Positions 22,441 to 35,387 of a DNA stretch of 64,000 nucleotides are shown here, piece after piece. The notes beneath the pieces were generated by a model. It did not search any database. It had not been told where the DNA came from and was given only the letters and a program-made list of their open reading frames with translations. The position numbers and the translations under genes are program-made. Origin of the DNA: Phoronis australis. Lineage: Eukaryota > Phoronida > Phoronidae. The first letter of the stretch is position 1; each line of letters begins with the position of its first letter. Location: contig NMRA01000324.1 in NCBI GenBank assembly GCA_002633005.1, positions 314,624 to 378,623 of the forward strand. Direction: 5' to 3'.

Positions 22441-24924
22441 TAGCCTATGCTGGCATGTCTAAGAAATAACGGATTGATCTAAAATTATATTACGATTTTG
22501 TGGTAGTCATGATTTGCTTTCTTCTTCTTACATGTGTAACACCCACTACACCAAACAGTTGTTCGAATTGCTAGTATCCTGGTGCATTGAATAGGGAACA
22601 CATGCGAACTTGTTGGGTGGAGATGAAACCAGCAGTGAGCTGGGAGCAACATGTTTGTCAATGGTCAGGGGAGCAACCAAAATTTTTGACGATGGAAGGG
22701 GCTCAACGCCTACATGTATGGTGCATACCCCTTTGGTTTTTACCTGTTAAGCAGTCCTCCCATGTAACCCCCACTGGTAGGGGTCCAACACCAATTTGGG
22801 GCCCACCTGGTTTTTGCATGGTACCCCCTTAGCTGTCACCTGGGGGAGACACCCTCTGAACCCCCAGGAGCAATCATTCAAATTTTGTAGTTCATGGATT
22901 TATGAACTGTTATAAAGAACGATAATTTGCCTTGTTAAGAACTCAAACATAAAAAACAGTGATGAATTTTGAAGGGAGCTTCAAGAGAATAAAAACTTTA
23001 ACATTTTCATTCTCCTTCTATTATTAGTGGATGTTAGTTTACGTATTCTAACCATTTTCGATCACACAGTGATTTTATTGCACGATGAACGTCATTAAAG
23101 TATGAATGCATCAGTGTTGACAATGTTTGGAATGCGCTTCTAAGAAAGTGTTAATTAGTCACCGCTTGGAGCGCTTGTGTTTCGACCTGTAACCATTGCG
23201 GTGAATGGCAAAGTGGTGGAGTGAACTCTCCAGTACTAGTACACTCCTTGATCACAGTCTCAACCTACTGGCACTGTACTGCTGAAGTACATATAGCTGA
23301 AAACTGTCTGTCGTTATTCAGTGTAAAATTTGATCCGTGTGTAGATTAGATGGCAATTGCTGCTATTTTACATGAAATAAACAGACACTTTATGTGCTCA
23401 TTAATTTCGCACTTCAGCAACTACATTGTACGAGTTATAAACGAATGTTGCCACTTAGCACTCTGAAGGTTCATATGAATGATCGCCGCCAAATCGGCTT
23501 GAAAGTTATATATGTCGATATAATAACCCGTCTTTATCATCGCTTTAGTTATGCAACATATATGGTTTAAAGTAAAACTTTCACCGAACACTAAACTCCC
23601 GGTTGAATTTGCCTCTCTATTCAAAGAAGTTCGCAACGTTGCCGGTGAAACATATGGGTCTAAGTCTAGCGGGTATTGTGGTCACATTAATCACTCAGTA
23701 TTTTTTTGTCACTAGCCTAAATTCTTTTAAAAAACTGTTGAATTCAGTAATGATAAATACATCTTACTAACAGTTTTAAACTTGCAATCTATCCCGATGT
23801 TGTCCAATTCGATAGACAAGCCGAAATAGAACTTACTATAACCTTGAAGTTCGTCACCCGATTTTGATGTTTTTTTTCGCGTGGCTTGCACTATCTTTCT
23901 GGCAATATCAGAGAATGTTTTCAATGTGAAAGGAATAGTAAGATCGACCCATTTACACTACCTCTTAAAGTTGCAAGTCTGTGATACCTCTGTCGGCAGA
24001 GTGAGAATCTGTTAGCAGGCTTCCGAGACAGTGGTGAATTATGCCAACCTCCCACTAAACAGCGATCTGGCATCCTTTTTTAAATGCCAACGCCATTAGA
24101 ACCTTCGGCACATAACACTGGCGATATTCGTCCGACTATTCATTGCTGGGGACACGTCTCCGTAATTAGAGGTAGTAACCGATGATAGCCGAATTTAACA
24201 CTTTCCTGTTCTCCGAATACAGTGGGGAACTGGGGAAGTTTTTTTTTAAACTGAATACCTGCGAATTGCGAGATAAACAAAGAAAAAAAATATTCAATAA
24301 GTAACCTTTATTAACAGCAAACAAACGTGTATACATAATGCAGCAAAGGAAGCTTCTATCACTTTAAACTTAAATAATTTGTGCATCATGAGTGCTTTCT
24401 ATTGCATGAACAAAAAGAAGAAATTGCTGTAACGACATGATTTTGTTTGACCCCATCAAGTGATTATAACATTGTCTTACACCTCTAATGCCCCTGGCAT
24501 ACAACCATTTAAATGTAGTTTATTGTGGAAAACTAGGTAGAACACCCTCATTATATTCAAAATTAGTATTATAAACAAGTGATAGAACACCAGATAGTGC
24601 TGTGCGTCACTTGAATCACATACCTTTTTGTGAACGATAGGTGACAGATGTGTTTTACTTTGGAAACACTTTTAAGTTTTTGTTCTTTTGAACACCAGGA
24701 GATCCAAAAAAATGTGTGATGAAGTGGAAAACACATGTTAAGTGTAAGAACCTACAATTGACGTCATTTTGTTAAACTTGAGACACGCACTGACAAAATG
24801 AATGCTATTATTTATTCTTCGACTCTCAATTTAAATGCTGCCCATCAAAATATTGTGAACGAGCTGATGATAAATAAAGCATTTGTGCATTTTCTGGTTT
24901 CCAAAATATACTTATAGGAACAGT
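22441..24924. other. No recognised gene; possible 3' flank of WSC gene
   Basis: A G/C-tract-rich patch at 22600-22885 (repeated GGGG/CCCC runs ending CCCCCAGGAGCAATCATT) looks like repeat debris. A minus-strand AATAAA (complement of TTTATT at about 24811-24816) lies 110 bp beyond the WSC stop and could be its polyadenylation signal. The rest is AT-rich without features. Confidence 0.35.
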
Positions 24925-25220
24925 TCAGACCCTTTCATCATGATGGTGAGCATACATAACGTATAGCGTTCGCAAGCCACCGCAGTTTTGACTAGAGTCT
25001 CCCGGACAGCGTACGTTACATTCTCTTAGATTTGCTGGTTTGTTATGAGCAAAACGAGGAGAACACCAACATTCATTGCCATTTTGCACCGCAGCCAATT
25101 TCGTGTGGGAGCAAACCCATTTACACAACGTGTGGGTATTAAAAATTGACATGTACTGCATATCCCAGGATCCGCTTTCTTCATCCGCTGTCCAGCACCT
25201 GTCGACAAGTCCTTCAAATT
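24925..25220 (-). CDS. WSC-domain terminal exon
   Basis: The exon starts after a TTGTTTACTTTTGCCAG acceptor (exon base 25220, phase 1) and ends at TGA (24925-24927). The domain runs VDRCWTAD, CKWVCS, KLAAVQNGNECWC, CNVRCPGDSSQNCGG and LYVMYA, with all the WSC cysteines in order, followed by a short His-rich tail. WSC modules are cysteine-rich and sugar-binding in several characterised proteins, usually outside the cell. It joins in phase with the exon at 26456-26767. No transmembrane segment follows, so this end of the product would be secreted or luminal. The boundary and stop fit a last exon. Upstream exons, including a signal peptide, were not found. Confidence 0.8.
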
Positions 25221-26455
25221 CTGGCAAAAGTAAACAATATCCACAATCAAATGGTTTGTCAGCCAATTTGGTACGGCTGCTGTATACACAATCAACCATT
25301 ACCGCCCGTAGGCGTCGTTCCAATGGACCTTGCTCTTACTTATCGCTTTGACGGGTGTACATGTATAATAAATCTACAGGAAAAATTCAGTATCCAGTTC
25401 ATCAAAAATAATCATACACAGAGTTTTACAATGTTTTTTTTTTTCAGTAGCTTTATAATGCTGTGCATTGAAATACTTAACACAGGCTCTGTGTGAAAAA
25501 GTAACTACTGTACACATTACAATGCTTTTAAAAGTGAATTGTACTAAACTAACGAAGCAGCTAGGTTACCAGTTCTAACATACAAATAAATCCCACAGTT
25601 GCTCGAGCTGCACGATAAAGAATACCTCCTTCATTTTTGATGCCAAGAGACTGAAACCGTGACAGCGAGAGCTGATTGGCTTATATTTCAGTGGCGTGGC
25701 TGAAGGGGCCTCGACTGCACATCACATATTGCTGTACCATTTTGTGAATAAGTGACATCGTATTTACTCAGCGCGTGAATTCCTTGTCATGTTTAGTTTT
25801 TGATTCGCCAAAATCCCCCAACTACAACCGAAGTGATGACAATCCATTCTTTGCTTACGTACCCCTTCGTTCTGGGTTTGACTTTGTTCACATACATGTA
25901 TGTACTGTAATAAGCATGGTAGATAATCGGCTTGCCTGCTGCCATACATGTAACAGGCAAAAGAATGGCAGTTAACAAAGGAACTAGATCAGGGAGATAA
26001 TGAGATAAATTAAACATATTCACTTAAATTCCCCTACAAAGTGTATGACTACTGAACCTGTCATAATAGGATATGTTGGGAACCCAGGAACTGAAGTGCT
26101 CCATGCTCTATTGGTGTTGGTGCATCCTCTGCATGGACAACTTTTCACAATGGAAGTATCGAGCAATGTTCAGTTGTTTTCGTAAACATTCTGGCTCAAG
26201 GCTGGTGAAGATAAACGCTACGGGGAATGACGGAATACCACTGAGTGACACCACATTATTGTACCAATTTCTACTCTTTTGGGGTTTATTTTTAGTACAC
26301 ATATAAAAAATGAAAAAGGAAATCCTAAAATACCATTCCAAAATTTCTACTATCCAAATTCATGCACCTGTGACTATGCACATATAAAATCACCTACCCA
26401 GCACTGACTTTTTAGTTCTAGGCCAAGTAATGGGCATAATAATGCATATACATAC
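25221..26455 (-). other. Intron between the two WSC exons
   Basis: The intron is bounded by a GTATGT donor at 26455-26450 and a TTTTGCCAG acceptor ending at 25221. Several minus-strand frames lie inside; one (25793-26023) starts with a hydrophobic stretch but does not splice in phase to the next exon. Confidence 0.6.
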
Positions 26456-26767
26456 CGTGTGTTTTGTTTGTTTCCATTACATAGCTTCTCATATAGCCAC
26501 CGCAGTACTCCTCCAATCTCCCTGGACACATTTTGGCTCGGCATTCGTAGTTTTCAACCCTTCCAAACATCCCATACGTATTGCCGCACCAACAGCTGTT
26601 ACCATTTTGCACAGCTGCGTACTTGTACTTTTTATCTCCACATAAACGTAAACAATATCCCTGTGTGTTTTTTTTACCAGCGTAAATTTCTTCAGGCAAA
26701 TCCCTCTCGTGTGATGCGTCTGCGAAGCAAGCCGGCAAGATGTCATGTGGCAGAGGTTTCAAAAAGC
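26456..26767 (-). CDS. WSC-domain internal exon, phase 1-1
   Basis: This exon of exactly 312 bp (104 codons) is bounded by a TTTCTGTATTCGTAG acceptor and an ACACG|GTATGT donor, both phase 1. It encodes one complete WSC domain: PACFADASHERDLP, YCLRLCG, YKYAAVQNGNSCWCGNTYG, CRAKMCPG and EEYCGGYMRSYVM. The symmetrical 1-1 phase is typical of extracellular modules spread by exon shuffling. It continues in frame to the exon at 24925-25220. The reading frame is clean. The 5' exons are not recognised, so the gene is incomplete as seen here. Confidence 0.85.
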
Positions 26768-27764
26768 CTACGAATACAGAAATACCTTGTAGAATGTGAC
26801 ATAGAATATTGCCAGGGCAAGAGAGTTAGGCTGAAAGAAATCGAAGGACGCAGTTAAAAACAAAGGTGCGGGGGTTGTGAACATGATGAAGTTATTACTT
26901 TACTAGCATTCAGTTTGATTAAGCCATGTAGTGCAGTAGGATGGTTGCCAATTGACCTACCACAAGCCTCCCCCCGTTTACTACGTGAGCCAACACTCCG
27001 TGTATTATCCTACTAATATGGAGTATATTAGCCTGCGCGAAAGAATTTCACTTCTGTCATTTTTCTCGGTAGGAGGCGCTTTTGTAAACATGGTGGTTCG
27101 CTAATTCTGATTGAGGCAGTAGGCCTATCGAATTAATGTACACTAAGCAATACAGAACAACTCTTGTAAATGCCGACTCAGATCATTCCCCTAACAGGGA
27201 ATCTAACCTGGACCAGATATATACAACTGTACGCCTGTACGGTTCTACATCTGTAAAACGTGAGTTAGTTGTGTCTGAAGATAGATTGGTGATTTTCGAC
27301 ACCTCACTGTTACTGTGTTCGTTTGGACTTCGACTTCAGAGTTCAGTCTTTTCACTCATAACGACTTTGAAAACAAGTCAAATGTAATGGTTCCTGGTTT
27401 TGAGAACGAAGTCGGACTGTTGGTGTTTTCCAGATGGAACACACCAGTGACAGCAAATGTCTGGACTTGATCAGGCGAATACACTTGTTGCTGGTCACTT
27501 TATACTAGGGAAATTGGTAAACGAACAACTGGACAAGGACGAGCTGAAGTAAAATCGATGGATGTGAAAACTGAGTAATATGCCTATTATTCAGTGGATT
27601 AGACAGTGACCACCGCCTTTAGTTGGCCCAAGCTGAGACGGTCTAGCTCCTAAAGGAGTTTCATACATTGAAAGATTTTCGGTGAATTGTCTTACACCGA
27701 TTGAAATATCAAAGTTCCTGTATGCGCAAAATATACTTATGACAACATGACTTTGTGAGGCACT
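26768..27764. other. No recognised exon
   Basis: I searched the minus strand for a signal-peptide exon of the WSC gene and found none that is convincing. A short minus frame at about 27090 lacks a hydrophobic leader. Confidence 0.35.
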
Positions 27765-28440
27765 GATACGCCGTAAAAGGTAACAATTTCGTAAAATGTA
27801 ACAACTGTTACATTTTATGTCATTGTTACATTTTATGTGGCTAGGCCTCTCTTAAAATGTAACAAGTTGTTACATTTTACGTAATGGTTACATTTCACGT
27901 CGGATGCACTTGCGAGAAATGTACCATTGTTACACTTTACGAAAGGGGCGCCATATTTCATGAAAATTTAAGGTATTTGTCACACGGAGCAAAACCGTTA
28001 ATACACTTAACGCCTTCTTTCTCGGATTTTGTGAATGGAATTCTATCAAATGTACCAGGTCGACTTTAAGGATGTGTCCCTATGTACTTTCCATGGTTTT
28101 TTGAACATGAGTAGTGTAATGGTATAGTGAGAATGTACAGCGTACAGTTTCAACTCCACACGAAAGGACTTTCCAGGATCAAGTAAACAAGATTTTTTAT
28201 CGTTAAAGCGTTCTTGCATTTTTTTGGTGATGCTAATAAACCGATTTTTATCCGATATTATAGTAAACGCACTTTATTTTGTAAGAACAACAACGACACC
28301 GTATTTGGCTAATATTTTTCTTCGGGAACGAATGACGATACCAATATTTGTCATGGAGAATTCAATTTCGAAAGCCAATTTGATAGAAAAAGCATCAGTT
28401 TTAGTCCACCAAAGTTTGGTTTATTTCGGCCAATATTTAA

Positions 28441-29075
28441 TTGCTTTGGAGTCATCGCTATGCAGTAATTGACCTGCTTCACACAAAAGGAGTTTCTGAT
28501 GCCGACAGGTGCTGTCAACCACCTGCCTGCTGTATGTACAGATGTATCAATGGGTTGGCTCCAGCATATCTCAGCAGTAAATTCAATAGTAGCCAGGCAG
28601 TATATTCTACACGTTCTTCTGTTGCTAGCAATGTTTATTCTACAAAAAATAAAACCGAGACGGGCAAGAGATCTTTTATCGATGCAGCTGCTATAATATG
28701 GAATTCTTTTAGCCCAGAAATTAAACAGCCCTGCCTTTAAAGTAAATATTAAAAGTGCCTGTAATTTACTTGAATTTTATACCCTGCTTGTGTTAATCAT
28801 GTCATTTTTTCATTGTCGTAAATACTCTCACAGTCTAGAATCATCTCTTGATTTAATTCATCTGTCTTAGTTAAATTTTTACAATTATTTGTCATTTAGT
28901 TATTGTCTTAATTCTCAACCTGTTTTAATTGTATCTTTGTTACGTATATTTCATTGTTAATTTATTACTTCATTGTATTATATTACTGTTTTTCTTGTTA
29001 AGGGCCCTCTTGGAAAGCAGTGCTATCACTGAAGAGGCTACCCTCATTTTAAATATCACAATAAAAAGATAAAGA
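28441..29075 (+). mobile_element. 3' end of a non-LTR retrotransposon (CR1/Jockey-like)
   Basis: The frame 28441-28740 contains the C-terminal hallmark of such LINE reverse transcriptases: CCMYRCINGLAPAYLS, then YSTRSS, then KTETGKRSFIDAAAIIWNS and SPEIKQ. A frame change follows at about 28735, after which KVNIKS continues. The 3' untranslated part has AGGGCCCTCTTGGAAAGCAG, CACTGAAGAGGCTACCCTC and a terminal AATAAAAAG-type tail near 29070. Everything upstream of the thumb/C-terminal region is absent, the usual 5' truncation. It lies inside the element at 27765-30996. Confidence 0.8.
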
Positions 29076-30361
29076 CATTGTGGTGGAAGGAGATAAAACC
29101 ACGCATTTATTTGCCGGCAGGTTGACAGATCTTGCCAAAGCAACAACGAAATATCGTTTTTGCACAGGGCAAGCCATTAGTTAAAAAAGTGGGGGCATAG
29201 TGACGAAAGAAATATCATTGTTCCTACGGTGCCAAGACATTCTGAATTGTGGTGGTAAAAACAGGTCAAACTGTGGCATATAAAAGTAAAAATAGAATGC
29301 CTAGAACTATGAAGGGACATGATCATTTTGCTTTTGGTCTAGAACTATAGTTTAAAGGGGCGATGGTCCAAAAAGCTGACTGTTGGAACTTCGGACTACA
29401 CATAGATCTATGTTCTCTTTCTATTACCTTTTAAGATAAAATACGAATTAACACTGGTATTTGGCCAATGGTCTTTAGTTCGAAGTACATATAAATAAGG
29501 ATAAAGTTTGGACATTCTGTTATTAATGGAAGTGAAATCACGTGTTTCAAGAGGCGCCATTTTTGAGTTTCAGCTCGCAGGTAAGGGAATTCGGTATATT
29601 AATCCTCTTGATGTATTGTATTTTAATCTTTTTGATGCATTACACTCAATGCTCATATTAAACATTTTTGACTTCGACATCAACGGTTTTTGTTCCATAC
29701 AATCTACTTTCAACGAGACCTAGTTTAAATCATCCTGTTAAATCACTGCGTTACTGTAAGAATATTGGGGCCCATTTCACATGAAATTGTTGCGTGTCTT
29801 GTATTTCGTTACACGCTATTCTAATGACCCGGTGACCGCAGCTCACTAGCCGTTAGTTCTCGAAAAATGTCTGCCTACAGAGTTCAACGTAACGCAATTT
29901 TGAACTTACACATCAGGTTGTTAACAAGAAATGTTTTCAACAAGTGACAATTTTGCGGTGTGAGTTCAGTTCTTCGTGGTAAAGGTCAGCTGGACATAGT
30001 TATATTTACAAATACTGTAGTGCTTGCCGATAGCTCAGAAATAATCAATTTTTGAATTTGGTGCTCGTCTAAACAAGAATTTAAATCTCAACCTCCTCGT
30101 TTCCAAAAAGTAGGCGTGCTTTTCATTCACAGCTGTCAAGACGTTCCTCACAATATCGTTAAAGCTGAACTTAGGATTCCCTTTAAAATCTTATTGCAAC
30201 AGCTGTCGCTGTCCACTATGGAAAGCCCGAAGACAACAGTGAACAATAGATGATGTGATTATCAAACATTTGATGTCCATGATGTATTAGCACTTTGCTA
30301 AAAATGTATTGTATCCTTGTTAAATAAATTTGGAAATAATAATAATTATGATAACAAAAAC

Positions 30362-30456
30362 GATAACGAGTAATAGTAGTGAAAGTGGTTATAGTATTAA
30401 TAGTAGTCACAGTAGTAATAGTATCAATAGTAGTAACAGTAGTTATAGTAATGTAA
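30362..30456 (+). repeat. Imperfect (AGT)n trinucleotide tract
   Basis: AGT/AGC-like triplets recur with interruptions (AGTAATAGTATCAATAGTAG). It makes spurious Ser/Asn-rich and Thr/Ile-rich frames on the two strands. Confidence 0.7.
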
Positions 30457-30996
30457 TACGAAAAACGGTAGCCAAATTCATGTCGTGTCAGTCCGCAGGG
30501 CATTCCTATCGAAGATATATACTAAAAGTGCCACCCAAAATGTTTTTTTTTTCACAGAAAAAATACTCTGCAAAATGGTATCATTTTCCACAACACTAAA
30601 AAGTGACTTTCCTGAACAGAAGTGTGCGAAGATGTGAGGTTTTACACAAATTAGTCTCTCAATTGGTAACTTTTTGTACGATCCCACTCTCTAAATGGGT
30701 AGATATTCAAAATATTTCGGGCGCCATTCCTCGTCTAAAAATTGTCCAGTACCCCCGGTCGTGTCAGATACCACTTGTTCGTGATTTTGGTCATTTTCTT
30801 TGCAATATGACGTGGATTTCGTAAAATGTATCAATGGTACATTTCTCGCATGTACGTCCGAAGTGAAATGTTACAGCGACGTAAAATGTAACAACTTGTT
30901 ATATTTTAGGAGAGGCCTGTCAGCTTAAAATGTAACAATGACGTAAACTGTAACTGTTGTTACATTTTACGAAATTGTTACATTTGACGGCGTATC

Positions 30997-33900
30997 TAGG
31001 TCTTTGCATGGTGTAGGCTCCCCACATAACAATGCACACTAGTTTAAAATCACACTAATTTCTCACCATCGACTGTCAACAACAGGGCCATGAAGATGAT
31101 TGGTTCTGAAAAAAAGTAGTTAAGTTAGGCGTTGTTATTCTCGAGTCCCATAATTAGGCATTCTTATTCACGCCTACATCAGGGGATGACAATGCACATG
31201 TATAAAATTAATATCAGATACGTATCTAAACTACGAATTTTCACAATTTGGCCACACTATTTGAAATATTATTTTACAAAATTCACATGTATATTGGGGA
31301 ACGTTTGAATGGTGTGGCCACTCAAATATCTGCACAATATAATTTCAGATAATTCATTCCTTGGATTAAAATGGTTGCTACTTTGTATGTATTCGTTTGT
31401 GCGCACTCTGTGAAAGGTATTTGGGTGTGTGCGTGTGAGTACATATTTGCGCGTGTGCTTGTTCTAATTTCACGAGCAGGGTGACGAATATCGATTTGTA
31501 GCTCTTCCGGGTGTGACTTAGCATCGACCATTATTGACGAAATGAAAGGTACAAATAGCCTGGCCAGTAAAAGAGCCAGATAAAAATGACCATCAACTAA
31601 ATAATGCGAATAACCATTTTGATAACAATAACGATGACAATGGAATTCGAAAATTCGTGTAAAACAATAAGAAGCGAAAGGGTAAAATTAATTGCAACGC
31701 CTGTGTCAATTAGAACATATTACCCAAGCTCCAGATCCCTGCAATTTTCGTGTTCATCTCGATCTTTTGCTGCGTAAGGTCGAACCTTCTGTTCCCTTGG
31801 TGTGAGAAATCGTGTACTATTGAAGACCTCTTTATTTTGCCGTAACGGCTCCGTTAATGAATGCCGTGTTCGCAGGTTTTTATTAGGGCAACGGCAGCCA
31901 ATCGGGGCGAAGAAAACTGTTGACACTACAATCGTTCGTTAATTTGTCCCACGTATCCTCATTAATATGTAACACCTAAAACAAGATTTATTACTACAAC
32001 CTGGAAAATTATTTACAATGATCAATTGGATCTTGAGATATTCCAGGCAAAGTGGTATTTTTTGCCTAACTAGCTTTTATAGGGTCTGATAATGTTCTTA
32101 ATTTGTATGATGTACACTAAACTAAAAGTCATATTGCCGCACAACTATGCACTGGTTGGTTGAATTAATAAATGTTTCATCAAAAAAAAGGATTTATGGT
32201 CTGCTTGGAACATGAACTCTTCAAATGAAAGCTACACGAAGAAAGATCTAAGACAGTATTGTTTTATCAATAAAAGTCTCAAGTTCAAACACAGATGCGT
32301 TGTATTTTGGTCAGACTAAATAGTTAGCAAAAAGTAGCAGAATACAATACGCTGATCAACGTTTCGCAAGTTTTCTTTGCTATGAAGTTGGATAAAACTC
32401 AATTATTTTAAGCAAGTATTGCTAACGGCACAGTTGACGTACCTCTCCGACCTCACAGATCAGAATTTTGTAACAGAGAACAAGCTTCTGCATCAAAATT
32501 TACGATGTGAAATAGTATGAAAACATTATTTCATCACCCTCAGTTTATTTTTCAATGGACAGGGAAAAGCGATGCGTGCGCCTCCTAGTTCACTGATTCG
32601 AAGGTACAAGGCATCTTAATCCAACATGCAGAAAGATGTTGCCAGATGGACACCTCCTTGTTAGGCTCTCAGTTGATCTTGTATATTTTTGAAATGAGCA
32701 TAGATGTATCACAGTCAGGAGCATTTTTGACACATCCATCGATGCAAATCGGATTAGCAGCCTGCAAACAAGTTTGAATAGAAGTTATCGTTGCACATGT
32801 GCCCTTGGGGGTTTGTTGTAACACGTGGAAATTAATTGATTGTGTAACCCGTATGCAAGGACTTTCCGCTATGTGCATGTGCAATTGAGTCTTAAGAATG
32901 GTGATCGTAACGGGCGTGGAGTAGATGCGGATGTCGCAACCGTCTATTACTGAACCCCCCTTAGCCACGTGTATCTGACAAAATATTGTGCTAATAATAG
33001 ATGTGGGTAACGTAAGTCTCCAAAAACAGCTGTTTCCTTTGTAAACGTTTGCATTTAGCTACTAAATAAACCTTTAACAGGGAACCATACATATATAATT
33101 GGTTATTGTCAGCATTTGCACTGTAAATAGCCAAATGTCATGGGTTTCACAGAAGTAACGGGAAAAACGATATGCAATAAAACGAATTCTAGTGTTCAAT
33201 ACGAAACTGATAGTTGATTCTTAATCCTAAAATGCACACCAAAGGCTTGTACTAGAGGATACACTCCTCCTCAGCGGTATCACTGTGAACGAGTTATGTA
33301 ACATGGCCTCACATTGACTACCAGAATCAAGTGCCATTGGATTTGGAATCTAACACTCGAATAATTAGATTGGCTGTTGTTGAAATATGTAATATTGCAC
33401 TGCGTTTTCTGCATTTGAGAGATGAATTTGTAATTTGCAGTTGGTGAAATCACAATAAAAGTGTAGACTGATGCATTCGAGATGAGATTACAATGGGTTT
33501 GGAAAAACAAGGAAACCATTCAATATTTTTTTCACATTCGCATACGACAAACTTCCAAGCTGAGACAAGCGCTTTGATGCCAACATTCGCAATTCAGAGG
33601 ACTTCATCTTCGACAAAATTGTCTTATGTAGAGGTACTGGAGGTTTTTTTCAAAGGCGTGGCGCCCGCTACAAATGTAAATTGATGCGGTAAATTCATAA
33701 CGAACTTCGAAATCTTATGTAAATTTCGAGTTTTGCAAGAGGTATTACATGGCTTTGGATGTCTGATATTTAATTTTTCTCATTTTTGTTCCTGTTTGCA
33801 ATCGGGCAAATCACAATCAAGGTCCATATTCGATGGCCACTTTGGTGAGAAATGAAGGTTGTTGTATAACTGTAAAAGCTGGGTTATTTTAAAGTACATG

Positions 33901-34285
33901 TGCCATCATTCCAGTTTTGTAATCTAAAATATATTTGCACAATAACACCCGTCTACGCCCATTTCTACCACGCAAAAAATTATAAGGTAGCTGTTGATTT
34001 AATAAGTTCTGATCACATTAAAGAAGTATTACATACTAAAGTAAAAAAGTCATTACCCTACTGACCAAAATGTTCTAGATGATGATACATTGCATATCTT
34101 AACACAGTAAAACGAGAACTTCTCTTGCAATATGAGTCCTACAAAAAGAAAATGACAAGTAACTACTTTATTCACAAACTTTATTGGTGCACTTTGTTTT
34201 AGTTTTCAAGGCTTTCACAAGTTGGTCAAAATAGTTAAAGCAATGCTAGGACCAGTGTTCCACTTGTAAACAGTAAAAATTGTAC
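30997..34285. other. No recognised gene
   Basis: AT-rich sequence with a short TG-rich patch near 31420-31460. Scattered frames below 100 codons (32669-32968 minus is the longest) show no domain. Confidence 0.35.
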
Positions 34286-35324
34286 TGGTTAGGGGGTACG
34301 TACACTACGCACAGTCAATCAACGTCAAATTTTAAATAAGTTACAAATGTATGGGATGGTCTCGAGTTTGTTCTGCCTCTACTTGTTGGTTTGTAGCAAG
34401 CTGTCTTGAGAGAAAGAGATCCTACCTCTGCAACATTAGTTTCACATGAGGTGTCTTCTAGGATGTTAAATACCAGCCAAATCCTGTGTGGCATTTTTGC
34501 CCACCAATTCCATAATGTCCATTGTTTTTTTGTCAGACTGGATCCATTTTGGAAATATCAGTATTGTTCATGATTTCAGCTGCTCGGGCAGTATATAAAA
34601 TACTTGTGGGCAATACTTTATAGCTCAGAGGTTGATGGTACGTACACTACACAGGGGTACGTACATTACATTTCAAAGACTTGTCAGATTTATAAACAAT
34701 TACTTAGTTTACTGAGAGTTAGTTCATTCATCGAATCTACTGTATTTAAAGAGAACAAATACTAAGTACTGCATATATGTACATATCTGTCTGTAATTAT
34801 TTGAAAATAGGCACATGTTATCTTGTTGGGGTACGTACACTACACGAATGCTAATATTTCACTAGAAACATATTTATTTGTAATTAACACCTTTTTAACT
34901 AGCATTTTTAAAGGAGGAAACTGTCTCTGACAAGTGAAGCTTACTTACCGTGTAATATTTTTGTTTCATGGTATTTGTTCACAACGGGCTACGCAGGAAT
35001 ACGTACATTACATTTTAATGAAATGTTAAGTTTGTAACTAAATACTAAGAACCTACTGAGAGAAAAAATAAAAACGCAGCATTCATGTGCATACCTGCCA
35101 TACTTTGAAAATAGGCACAGATTAATATATAGAGGTATGTACGCTACACATATGCTAATATTTCACTCAAAACAAATATATTTGCCATAAAAACTATTTT
35201 AACCTAACATTTTAAGGAAGGGAAATGTCTATGACCAGTGTTGCTCACTTATCAAGTGATATTTTAATTTCATGGGATTTGTAAACACGGGGGTACGTAC
35301 ACTACAAAAGGGGGTACGTACATG
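34286..35324 (+). repeat. ~300-bp tandem repeat with GGTACGTACACTACA motif
   Basis: The motif GGTACGTAC(A)(C/T)TACA appears at about 34293, 34637, 34656, 34830, 34998, 35133, 35292 and 35312. Longer blocks recur about 303 bp apart: GAAAATAGGCACA at 34803 and 35106, each followed by (T/C)ACA...ATGCTAATATTTCACT and a TATTTTAATTTCATGG-like block. The array stops where the truncated LTR of the retrotransposon starts. Confidence 0.7.
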
Positions 35325-35385
35325 TATGCACAACTTCAAAGCATAGCTACCTTTTAAACAAACTCACACAGTCAATCGTCTGACA
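35325..35385 (+). repeat. 5' LTR remnant (last 61 bp)
   Basis: The sequence TATGCACAACTTCAAAGCAT to AATCGTCTGACA matches the ends of the LTRs at 4810 and 39221. Upstream it changes abruptly to the tandem repeat. Confidence 0.85.
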
Positions 35386-35387
35386 TT

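Larger units (their letters stand above)
27765..30996. mobile_element. 3.2-kb element with palindrome-packed inverted ends
   Basis: The ends are inverted copies of each other over about 180 bp (27765-27945 and 30815-30996). Both begin GATACGCCGT and are followed by the same order of motifs: AACAATTTCGTAAAATGTAAC, a palindromic GTTACATTTTA unit, AGGCCTCTC, AACAAGTTGTTACATTTTACG, and AATGTACCATTG. The short palindromes recur several times in each arm. The interior holds a LINE 3' end (28441-29075), AT-rich sequence and a trinucleotide tract, with no transposase seen. No clear target duplication was found. The class is unassigned; long TIRs are known in Mutator-like and foldback elements. Confidence 0.7.

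Noticed and set aside
25793-26023. Minus-strand frame with a signal-peptide-like hydrophobic start, inside the WSC intron
   Set aside because: Its possible donors do not join the WSC exon at 25220 in phase without creating a stop.
30216-30503. Thr/Ile-rich minus-strand frame and Ser/Asn-rich plus-strand frame
   Set aside because: Both are translations of the interrupted trinucleotide tract at 30362-30456.
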